This document shows positions 55,600 through 64,000 of a stretch of 64,000 nucleotides of DNA, piece by piece (positions within the stretch are counted from its first letter, which is position 1; every line of letters begins with the position of its first letter). A model generated the notes under the pieces. The model was not told where the DNA came from, searched no databases, and was given only the letters and a program-made list of their open reading frames with translations. The translations under genes and the position numbers were made by a program. Source of the DNA: Plasmopara viticola (taxonomy: Eukaryota; Oomycota; Peronosporomycetes; Peronosporales; Peronosporaceae); the NCBI GenBank assembly GCA_001695595.3, contig MBPM02000096.1, forward strand, positions 1-64,000. Reading direction: 5' to 3'.

Positions 55600-57480
55600 G
55601 TAAAGAAAGGCGCAGGCATTTGACAACTTGTCGCGTGCACAGCTCTTAATCTATGTTTCACATAGATTAGCGATGTCGGAGACTCTTACATCAAGTTTTC
55701 AAAATCGCGCATTTATCTTCAGCCATATTGCAGAAATTTCACTTCCAGGAGGAAACAAACGAGAGAATGTAAATCAAGTAATCAAATTATTCAACTTTCC
55801 CTTCAACATGCCATTCTTGTTGGATACTGCTGCAATATGGCACACACTGATCACGATTTGACCGATACTTTAAAAATCAAGTCAGCTGATAAGCCGCAAG
55901 AAATCTTCGCCGAGTCATGTAATGAGTCCATTGTCAAAGCGATTTAAAAGATCAGCAATATCCCAGATTACAATCCATCAAGATTTAATGTTTATGAATG
56001 GGCGTTTATGTCAGACGTATTAACTCATCCCATTGCTCTGTTTGCGACCAGATTCACGAATCGAACGATACGGTGCTGCTAATATTTAATGAAGAAAAGC
56101 AATGCGCTTAGTGGAAATGTACTTATGCTCCTAAGAAACAAAGGCGATTCGCTGGTTTGGACGTGAAAAACCTGATCTCTCAGTTGATGAGGATGCGTTC
56201 GTACCAGAAGACATTGTATCCTTCTCTGCTATCGCTAAGGAAACATCTTGATTCCAAGCGGAACGCAAACATACTAGAGCTCAGCGGCTAAACTTGACGT
56301 TAATCAAAATCGTCGGCAATAAATACAGACGCTCATATGGCTCAGGGACAAGCTATAAACTTCAAACGAATTATTATTGCACCTACACGTATAGTGATTT
56401 AACTCTAATTTTGAACGATATCTTGGCAAATGACGAAGCATATCAGTTCTCTTCGAAAAAGAATATGACGAATTGCTCCATTTCATCAAATATACAGTCC
56501 ATCCCGGGCTTGCATTCATGGTACTAGATCTTGGTTTCAGTAATGGAGTTTATGATTTATCAAACGCTAAATTCATTAATGCAACAGGTGTCCCAAAGGG
56601 AATTCAGCTTCGTAAATAAATTAATCAAACATTCGAAATCACTGAGACACCGCTATTTGATATAAACTTTTCGTTCCATTCACGGAAGAAGAGGATCGCG
56701 AGTTCATTTAGTTTCCCATTGGTCGATGTCTAACTGTTTTGGATGACAAGTTCGACTTCATGCTAATGATTCATGGACAGCGAGGTTAATTTGCCATGAA
56801 GCAAATTGTTTGCTGTGATGACATGCCTCTTAAAATCGATAAGACGCTTCCCCGATCACATCTCTTATCAACGATGACTCACGGCGGGGAAGCTTTTATT
56901 GAAGTGCTAGATTGGAATATTCCAACTAATCAACTCGAATCATATGCCGAACCACAAAGTTGGAGCTAGCGAATTCGCTCGTCGTGTGATGACTGTTGAA
57001 TTCGGCAAGCAAGTCCCAGATGACGAAGAAGATGCTGAACTTGAGCAGCAAATCAAAGATCAAATTGCAATGTCTTGCATCGATGCAGTTCAAAGTATAT
57101 CGAGTTTAATGCCAAATACGCAAGCAAGAAGGTGACAGCATCTGCTCAACATTCATGCATTGATAGAAGCAATGACAGCTACGGGTTTGGTGTGGGAAAC
57201 ATAGCATATGAAGAAGGGGCCGGAATATTAAGATTCGAAATGCGGAGACACTTGCACGTTTGGATGCAAGAGAAATTCGGATTAAATAAATATCCGAAGG
57301 AATAGTTAAAGCCACAAGAGATCGAGCGTGCTCATCGTAAGATCAAACATGTCAAAAAAAACCGCGCGTATTGTGGAAATAAACATACGAAGGATTGCTG
57401 TAAGGACTACGAATACAATGCCAGAAGCACCAGATTTAATTTTCTACAGAGAAGCGTTCGGGAATGTCAAGTCTTGTCAA
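55600..57480 (+). pseudogene. Virus-type D5-like helicase-primase relic
   Basis: Several broken frames on the plus strand line up in the order of DNA-virus D5-like primase-helicases. A CXXC..H finger (CSVCDQIH near 56033) is followed by a segment ending in ITTN-like elements. A Walker A-like LMIHGQRG follows near 56766, with its lysine lost to a stop and a deletion. Walker B-like CCDDMP is near 56811, an IPTNQLESYA sensor stretch near 56920, and RRVMTVEF near 56982. A Cys/His cluster (YCGNKHTKDCC) lies near 57367. Similar genes occur in large DNA viruses and polinton-like viruses; some are integrated in oomycete genomes. At least five breaks make it dead. Family assignment rests on motif order only. 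Confidence 0.5.
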
Positions 57481-57739
57481 TTTCGCAAGATGAGTTAGTA
57501 TATCCATCACAGTATCCTGGGATTCGGCTGAGTACTTTGCGAAGGCAGATGAGCTGGCTCTTATCTATATTGTCAATTCATGTTTACCCGATAACAATAC
57601 AAAGAACGATTTAGTAGTTGCTTTCTCTGCGCGAGTCCATGATCTGGCCGCGACTTTAATAATTGGTATTGTGTTGTTAGTAGTATACGTTAACATTTGT
57701 GAGCGACGTGTAAAGTGAAGAATATACGGCAGCATTAGC

Positions 57740-58100
57740 AAAGTTTCATATATGTCCTTCCAATGAAAGGTATCAAGAAAGAGCTTAACTGTGCATCGTG
57801 TTGAACCGCGACGGTGAGGAGACTCTCTTTCATCACAAAAGCGGCGTGAATGTCGGGGATGTTGATGCTAAGTCCAAGCGCTTGCATGTCGGCATTGAGT
57901 CCACTGTATCGAAAGAGCAAGTGACTGCTGCAATGCTTTCGTCGAGTTTCTAGTTGCAATGCTTGCCAACTTTCGTGAGTTGCACTTTGTCTACATGGAA
58001 AACATCCCGATCGTTCTAGTGAAGGATAAGATGTCCGTGCTTGACATGGCTGCCAAAGTGGCTGAAGCCGCCAACTTTCTTGACGACGAACCCTCTTGAC
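57740..58100 (+). pseudogene. ATP-citrate lyase fragment, copy B
   Basis: Reads CIVLNRDGEETLFHHKSGVN, GDVDAKSKRLHVGIE, then after a stop LANFRELHFVYMENIPIVLVKD, SVLDMAAKVAEAANF and a stop. This is a piece of the ATP-grasp domain of ATP-citrate lyase, which makes cytosolic acetyl-CoA from citrate. About 105 codons with internal stops. It starts some 40 bp further upstream than copy A, so arm B may be the donor arm. Confidence 0.72.
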
Positions 58101-59690
58101 GACAGTTGGAAGTCATTCAACATGAAGACGCACTGCTTGCCAGTAGTTTGTGGTCCTGACACTGGACGCCGCCGGAGAACTCGTAGCAGTGATTGTGTCG
58201 GATCATTCTGTAGAATAGCTAAATCACGAGATGGATGGTTGGCGGTCATAGGTCGGCAGCACAATCAAGACCAACCATGCTTTCTCCAAGCGCTACCACA
58301 GTCACGGACCACGGGCTCGGCATTATCCGTTCAGATTGCGCGGATAAACAATTCACCGTGCGGCACGGACCATAGCAACTCCATCGCATTAGTGCAAACT
58401 TTGAAAGACCGTAAGATAGGCGCGATACCATAAAAGCAAAATGTTCCTTATCGCTCAGATGAAAACTCCGTTAATTGGTCATCGACTTGAACTTTCAGCC
58501 GCTTCGCTTTGATAAAAGAGAGCAGCTCATCCGAAGTACGGAAACATCCACTCGGTCCTTCCCGCTTCCTTACAATTTCCCCAACAACTTGATCCACTTC
58601 TTTCGCATCGCCTTGGAAAACACTTTTCAGCGCAGTTTTGCACGCCGAATTGACAGAGATGACCGGCGATCATGCGGGATGATACGCCAAAATGCCATAG
58701 AACTGCTCTGTTTCGACTCGACTTAAGATGAAGCAGTCATCTGGTACCACGTACGTCGCCAGATTTGACGGCGAAACGCAATTCATGATCCCTCGCACCA
58801 AACGCGCACCTCTCGCGACGAGAAAGTCCGGACAAACACTCAACTTACCAAGATAGTCTCTTGCGTGACTTGGCTGAAATTTACCGAACTGTCGTTTTCG
58901 CTGATCGACAAAGACAAGAACCCTGCCAGTCGTAGCATCCTTTAGCGCAAAGAATATGTCGACCCCAGCTCCGCCAACGTCATTCACTACAATGTATCCA
59001 CCCGATGCCCAGTCGATTGTTTCCATTCGGTTCCCTTTTCGTGGAATGAGCGGAGGAGTTGAGGCACCAAACGCGCCCGCACACTTAATCATTCTTGACG
59101 GAACAAGATTCACAGTGATGGCACTCGTTTCAGTGCCCAAGCGCCAACAACGCATTGATTCTCACTGCATAAAAGCAAGCACCAAACATCTCCCACGACT
59201 GCCACGGTTGTAGTATGGACATTGTTGAATCCACCTCTTCTCTCATGTCCTTCAGCGCATTCGCAAAGTTTCTTTGTGCTTCGGATGTCATCTTGTCACG
59301 GCGTGACCCAATATTATCCAACAACGCATACGGAACTCGAAGGTCGTGCTCTTCAGGTTTTAAAGAATCGCGGGGAATCAGCAAACATAGAGAAGAATCC
59401 CGAAGCCTTGACCACTTTAGGATCCCATCAAATGTGCTCTGTGGGTCAACCGGTCGTCCCAATACGGCAAAAGCTGTTAATCGGACGAGCTGCGGGGTTT
59501 GAAGGACATAAGAGTAGTACCCCACGAAGTTCCTATATATCTCCGCGAAGCACTTGTTGATGTTGTCCAGGCTTACGAGCTTCCCTTGCACTAAAGTCTT
59601 TTTGACTGCCGTCAGATACTCAACAACCCACCGCGGAACACCACCAAGAATTAAGAGATGTCTGCATACCTGGGCATGACACAGCAGCCC
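57740..59690. repeat. Inverted repeat arm B
   Basis: Reverse-complement partner of 44120-46145. The shared part ends at about 59690 inside the longer Crinkler gene and at about 57780 inside the ATP-citrate lyase fragment, which is slightly longer here. Confidence 0.85.
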
Positions 59691-60936
59691 CGCGTAGCTC
59701 GTGTTGCTGTCCACAATGTTTGACACTTGATCCATTGACAAGAGGTTCATCCGGAGTCGCTTGGTCACGTAATACGACGAGTTGGCAATTGAATTGGATT
59801 CAATGACGCCCAAATCTGTCCCCGCAAACATGGGCAGCAAAACCAAACTCGACGACTGTGAGCACAGCAAATCTCCAATTCTTTCCACGAGCTCGCGTAG
59901 AACTGACGTGTTGGAATTTTTTGGACGAGCACCAATCTTCTCAATCTTTTGATATTCATCAACGCCGAGATAGAGATACAACGTGCCTGGCTCTTGCACT
60001 TTATCACGCAGCTTGCGCTCGATGACTCTGACAGCACATTTCAAAGTCAGCTGCGCTCCACCGCGAATCAAACCATTTGCCAAATCCAAGATCGCAGTTC
60101 GAGTCTAGAAAGAATCGATACAAGAGCCGCCACGAGAAAGACGCTTCGATTGGCATCGATCGCTCGACTAATCGGGAACTATTTCCGTTTATGTACGAAA
60201 CAATCACACGGGCAACGTGATTAGGGTCCAACTTTATTCGTTCCAAGATCCTGCCGCCTTCTTCTAGCATACGCGTTTTCCCCAGACCAGAAATTTCAGA
60301 ACAAACAGGCATCGCCACTTGAATGCGATCAGATGCAGTACTTTTCGCGCATGTGATAATGTTCTGAAAGCACGTGGCTGCCGTCTCAATCTCTTGCTCC
60401 CCGCCCAACCAAGCGGAATTCTAAGCTTTCTGGAAACAAAATGTGTGGGCTTGACACAATTGCCTCCTTGTTGGTCATTTCGTTTTCCAAGAATGCGAGG
60501 AGATGATCACACGAACGCAGATCCACTTCAGGACCAACCGGTACAACATCCAAAATACTCAGAGAACCAGCCACATATTCGGGTGGAACCACCACCAACA
60601 CGTGGATTTGCTTGCTTTTCGGTTCTGGCATTCCCTTGATAACCTCGTCAAGGCCAAATTCCCCTCAAGTTCGATGCCTTGGTTTGTCAGCGCTTCGATT
60701 AGAATAGTCTTGACCCCTTTCTTGAGCTGCGTCACGTCATTGGTGCTTGATTCAAGCCACGTGTTGTCGCCGTTCCTGGCGAGAAACAATTGCAGCTTGT
60801 CCGCATCACACGGGATTGTCTTCGTATTCTCCTTTTTAAAAGAATCCTTCAAGTCATCAACCAACTCGCTCGCCTCGATGTCCACAGGGAACATGTTTCC
60901 CTTCACACGGACAAGCGCGCACACCAGCGTCACCAT
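58448..60936 (-). pseudogene. Crinkler (CRN) effector gene, full-length but broken
   Basis: Starts at ATG 60936 with a Crinkler head (MVTLVCALV, LQLFLAR at 48-54 in place of LFLAK), then the HVLVVVP element that ends Crinkler N-termini. It continues with a P-loop NTPase region (SGLGKTR near residue 200) and a C-terminal part with a possible endonuclease-fold block (DIFFALKD...VLVFVDQRKRQ), ending at TAA 58448. Breaks: frame changes near 60655, 60410 and 60090, a 47-bp deletion near 59140 relative to copy A, and a TGA at about 58675. The head is a ubiquitin-like trafficking module; effectors of this class act inside host cells, often in the nucleus. Not functional as it stands. Confidence 0.82.
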
Positions 60937-61533
60937 ATTTTTAATTTTTCTTTCTGCGAGTTCTCTCTAAGCGTATTTCAGCCAATCAAAACGGTGCAAC
61001 TCAACGTTTTGGATACAAACTATATTATTTATACAGACACAAGAAGCATGGATATTACGATACGGATGTGAGTAAGATGATGTATAAGTAACTTTACCAT
61101 GATTTGTTAAATCTCTACTTGCATCTAATGCTTTTGAAGCTTCTGCTGTTTCTGGGCCTGTAGTTGATATCGTAATACTTCAGCTCTGTTACATTCGATG
61201 TCTTTTTGTACCACCTGCATTACAATTTAAAATATCAATATTGCAAACAGTATCAAATTGCAATCGTCGTGTGCTGGTAGAAAATAAATAGAAACTATGA
61301 TTGATAAAGGACTAATATCTTGAGTACCACCACTATTTTATATGTTTAAGCGAAATGTTTGCGCTTAAAAAAATGATAATTTGCCCTGTCATTTGAAGGC
61401 AAAATCCTTCAGCTTCGCAGTTTTCTCCTGAAATCATGCAAGAATTATAATTAATTTTCTTTACTGCCAACATGAATTGGATGACATGTGAAATGATAAA
61501 AAATTTTAAATTCAGTCCCTAATTAGGGCCTGG
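60937..61533. other. Crinkler 5' flank and AT-rich spacer
   Basis: About 600 bp, AT-rich, no supported gene. Confidence 0.55.
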
Positions 61534-62160
61534 ATGCGCTGGATGAACGTGAACGTAGACAAGTTCCTGAGCAGTCCCGATGTCACGTACAAGGCCACTT
61601 ACAGTACTCGCGATTTGTTGGTGTACGCCGTGGGAATCGGCGAGTCGAGTCTTCCTTTTCGTACGAGTTTGACGACAAGTTTGCCGCATTTCCGCTCTAT
61701 CGTGTTTATTTACCTTACAAGGGCCAGTCGCAGGACATGGTGCCAATTCCACCTACAAGGAGATACACTCGCCGGCCATACGAAATTGTCTCCTTTTACG
61801 ATAAGGCAAGGGCACGCTCATGGAGACGTACACGCAGTTTGATGACGCGAATGGACCGGTGGTCAGACTCGTAAGCGGGTTATTTTTACGCAGACTTACG
61901 GGTTATAAGAGCAAGGGCCACAATATCTTACTTCGCGGACAGATTCCAAAGCGCCAGCCTGACTATATAGACGAGTATAAAACGTCGCCACCAGGTGCAG
62001 ATCTACCACCTCTCAGGCGACTACAACCCACTTCATGTTGACCCGCAGAGTGCCACGAAGATTAGTTTCAACCAATCTCTTTTGAACGGCTTGTGCTCCA
62101 TGGGTGTGGTAAGCCGTGCACTATACGAACGCTTTTGCGGTGGCGACCATAAAATTAATT
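61534..62160 (+). pseudogene. MaoC-type enoyl-CoA hydratase 2 (multifunctional beta-oxidation) fragment
   Basis: Reads VDKFLSSPDVTYKATYSTRDLLVYAVGIGE, then in other frames KGQSQDMVPIP, FDDANGPV and DEYKTSP, then LSGDYNPLHVDP and HGLCSMGV-like text, ending CGGD. The SGDYNPLHXDP block is the hydratase-2 hot-dog active-site motif. The order matches the hydratase part of peroxisomal multifunctional enzyme type 2. Several frameshifts and a missing middle (the link between QFDDANGPV and the second hot-dog is shortened) show decay. It is probably a duplicated gene relic. Confidence 0.78.
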
Positions 62161-62995
62161 GACAAGTATGTAAGTGATTTTTAAAGAAGAACATACCATT
62201 TAACATTGCGAGAATGCGCTTTAAAGTCGTGAGTTAAATCTCATGCCTTAACATATAAACGACGGCGTTGGAGCGGCATTTAACTGCTGTCATCATGACA
62301 AGTCTCGAATTATAGGCAAAAAAACTAGGCAAAAAAACTAGGGCGTAGAAATAGGCAAAAAAACTATCATCGAGCCTTCAGGTAGACAATTTACCTACGT
62401 AAGATTGACTACGAAGTGCCACCAGATGTGACGAGGTCACACAGTGCTTTGTTTAATGGAGGCTTGCACTAAGTTGTAATAGCTTTCGTTGAGTGGCATT
62501 CCACTATCCCAGTCTCGGAAGAATTGACATAATTAATTGCAGTTATTCAGGATGATTAGTACATATAATATTAATGTGCTATAACCAAGAAGAGCTTTGA
62601 AATTAAGGCAAGACAGTATCCATCTTGGTACCTATAGAGATAATTCAATATGCGAATTAATATAAACGGATGTCTGTCTTGCATCAGGAGCCACAAAAAC
62701 AGAAAGCAAGCTTCAATGCAAATGATGTCACGGCTTACCGCACATCTTTTACGGCTTTTTTACCCATTCCTTTTTTTTGTAAATATAGTCCACACAACTC
62801 TCTTGTGATTCAATTTTTTTGTTGTTGCTACAAATCTTAGATTGTGAAATTAAGTCGTATCTTTCAACTTGTGAAAAGTACCAACGATTGCCCAATACCA
62901 AATTCTCGCCATGACACCCAATATTCACAACTCATTTACGACCGCGCCTCGTCCCCATTTCTGCTACGACCTTGCCCACTCACAAGCACACAGAG
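62161..62995. other. Spacer and promoter side of the NTF2-like gene
   Basis: No gene seen. An A-rich 14-bp unit (AGGCAAAAAAACTA) occurs three times at 62313-62367. A T-rich stretch (62756-62825) precedes the gene. Confidence 0.6.
62313..62367. repeat. Short tandem A-rich repeat
   Basis: Two adjacent and one nearby copy of AGGCAAAAAAACTA, separated from the third by GGGCGTAGAAAT. Confidence 0.8.
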
Positions 62996-63541
62996 ATGGC
63001 CAACCGCAATGCGCAGGAGCTCGCCGAGAACGTCTTGTCGCTCTACGACGTGAGCACGAACCGCGACGCCACGATCGCCAAGTACTACACGGCCGACGCC
63101 GTCTTTACGGATCCCCTCGTGTCCGTGCAGGGCGTGGACAATATCCAAGCGCAATTTCGCGTGCTAGCCAAGTTTATCAAGTCGAGCAAGGCCACGCTCG
63201 TGCGCGGCTCGATGGCCGGTGTTTCGGTCTTGACGATCGATAGCTCGATGGTGTTCCGTCTCAAGCCCTTTCCGAGCTTGATGAAGATCGTGCTCCGCGT
63301 CTTTTCAGTGCTCGAGCTCAAGAATGGCCGCATTGCGTCCCACACGGACCATTACGACTTTTACTCAGTGTTGGCAAACATTCCATTCGTTGCCTTTTTC
63401 TACGGGCGGTTTCGGCCTATGTTTGGTGCCGCGAGCTCGGCCGTGATCAAGCGCCTCGTGCCACCGGAGCTCAAACCGGCGATCTTGGCCAGCAAGGCCG
63501 AGGCTAATGGCCACGGCGTTGCGACCGCGATTGCAACGTAA
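62996..63541 (+). CDS. NTF2/SnoaL-like domain protein
   Basis: 181 residues from the ATG at 62996 (MANRNAQELAENVL). The open frame extends nine codons upstream but without an ATG. The body fits a single NTF2-like cone: helix at 8-18, then YYTADAVFTDPLVSVQG, IQAQFRVLAKF and SMVFRLKP, and a FSVLELKNGRIASHTDHYDFYSVL strand block. The C-terminus ends in an Ala-rich tail. Related families serve as small-molecule isomerase-like folds or as binding modules. No catalytic residue can be assigned, so the function is unknown. Codon use is G/C-rich at third positions, unlike the neighbouring debris, so it is a live gene. Confidence 0.8.
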   Translation: MANRNAQELAENVLSLYDVSTNRDATIAKYYTADAVFTDPLVSVQGVDNIQAQFRVLAKFIKSSKATLVRGSMAGVSVLTIDSSMVFRLKPFPSLMKIVLRVFSVLELKNGRIASHTDHYDFYSVLANIPFVAFFYGRFRPMFGAASSAVIKRLVPPELKPAILASKAEANGHGVATAIAT

Positions 63542-63787
63542 AGGGCGTGAGTGGAATGCGACAGGTGGACGATGGAACTCCACTATGTCTAGTCCTCTAT
63601 TGTGCATGGTGAATTGTCTAAAAGCGTGGCAGACGGAAAGAAGAGAACAAGCATTAGGGCGACGCTCCAAATTTTTAGTGCACTTTTGTTTAACAGCGGT
63701 TGTGAAAGCTGATATACTCAGGAACTTAAGAACCCCAGTGTGGAATTAATTTGAAGCTTCAAAGCCGTTAAGTTTTTGACTCTCACT
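63542..63787. other. Convergent spacer
   Basis: 246 bp between the NTF2-like gene and the C-terminal end of the next gene; nothing recognised. Confidence 0.6.
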
Positions 63788-64000
63788 TCATTTTTGGGGC
63801 AAACCCAGACCAGCAAATGGGTCCCTGGGTTTCAATTGACCACCTCCATATCCACCTGCGGTGACTGCGTTCGGCATATAATTTGTGCCCATGTTTCTAC
63901 CTGCAGGACTCCCCATCGTGGATTGCTGCTGCAAGTGTTGTTGCAGTTGAAAACCTCTTTGTTGCAAATTTAAACCTGTACCCATGCTCATCCCGACAGG
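63788..64000 (-). CDS. C-terminus of a Gln/Gly-rich protein with a DPF motif (partial)
   Basis: About 70 residues run in from the window end and stop at 63788. Composition is rich in Q, G, M and N (QLQQHLQQQS) and the end reads KPRDPFAGLGLPQK. DPF motifs near a disordered C-terminus are typical of clathrin adaptor accessory proteins (epsin, AP180/ANTH, ArfGAP types), so an endocytic adaptor is possible. The catalytic or folded part lies outside the window, so identity is open. Confidence 0.55.
   Translation of the reverse strand, partial: PVGMSMGTGLNLQQRGFQLQQHLQQQSTMGSPAGRNMGTNYMPNAVTAGGYGGGQLKPRDPFAGLGLPQK

Noticed and set aside
1..64000. CRISPR array, bacterial operon or riboswitch
   Set aside because: The window is eukaryotic (introns, LTR element, receptor kinase, flippase); no regularly spaced repeat array was seen.

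Overview
This window looks like nuclear DNA of a plant-pathogenic oomycete, most likely from the Peronosporales (Phytophthora or a downy mildew). The grounds are: a Crinkler-type effector start with an LQLFLAK-like motif, GH131 glucan hydrolases, a secreted Kazal-type inhibitor relic, sparse introns of 62-69 bp with GT..AG ends, compact gene islands separated by gene-poor decayed DNA, and a Ty1/copia element. The species is inferred, not proven.

Layout. 1-10.3 kb: three paralogous GH131 secreted glucanase genes. Two lie in a direct tandem duplication and the third sits in an inverted copy. 11.2-15.7 kb: a complete Ty1/copia retrotransposon with identical 146-bp LTRs, a 5-bp target duplication and one frameshift in integrase. 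16-25.6 kb: a gene island, all on the minus strand. It holds a lipid-anchored PX-domain protein, a four-exon LRR receptor-like kinase, a tubulin-tyrosine-ligase-like protein whose frame is broken twice, and glutamine-hydrolysing asparagine synthetase. 25.6-32.9 kb: gene-poor. 32.9-35.6 kb: a divergent pair, an RBM26/27-like RNA-binding protein (three exons) and a small CPYC glutaredoxin (three exons). 35.6-39 kb: gene-poor. 39-43.9 kb: a large single-exon P4-ATPase (phospholipid flippase).

44-62.2 kb is a gene graveyard. Two inverted copies of a cassette, each a Crinkler C-terminal region joined to an ATP-citrate lyase fragment, lie about 11.6 kb apart. Around and between them are a truncated mitochondrial carrier, SINE-like pieces with a tRNA-Lys 3' half, a perfect 21-bp hairpin, a MULE transposase remnant, a Kazal-type inhibitor with an internal TAG, a virus-type D5-like helicase-primase relic and a decayed MaoC/hydratase-2 gene. 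63-64 kb: an intact NTF2/SnoaL-like gene and the C-terminus of a DPF-motif protein cut by the window end.

The intact genes serve housekeeping roles (amino-acid synthesis, membrane asymmetry, redox, RNA binding, signalling) and host or own-wall glucan processing. The broken genes record duplication, capture and decay of effector and mobile sequences. No gene set here clearly forms one new pathway. The most unusual structure is the inverted Crinkler/ATP-citrate lyase cassette.
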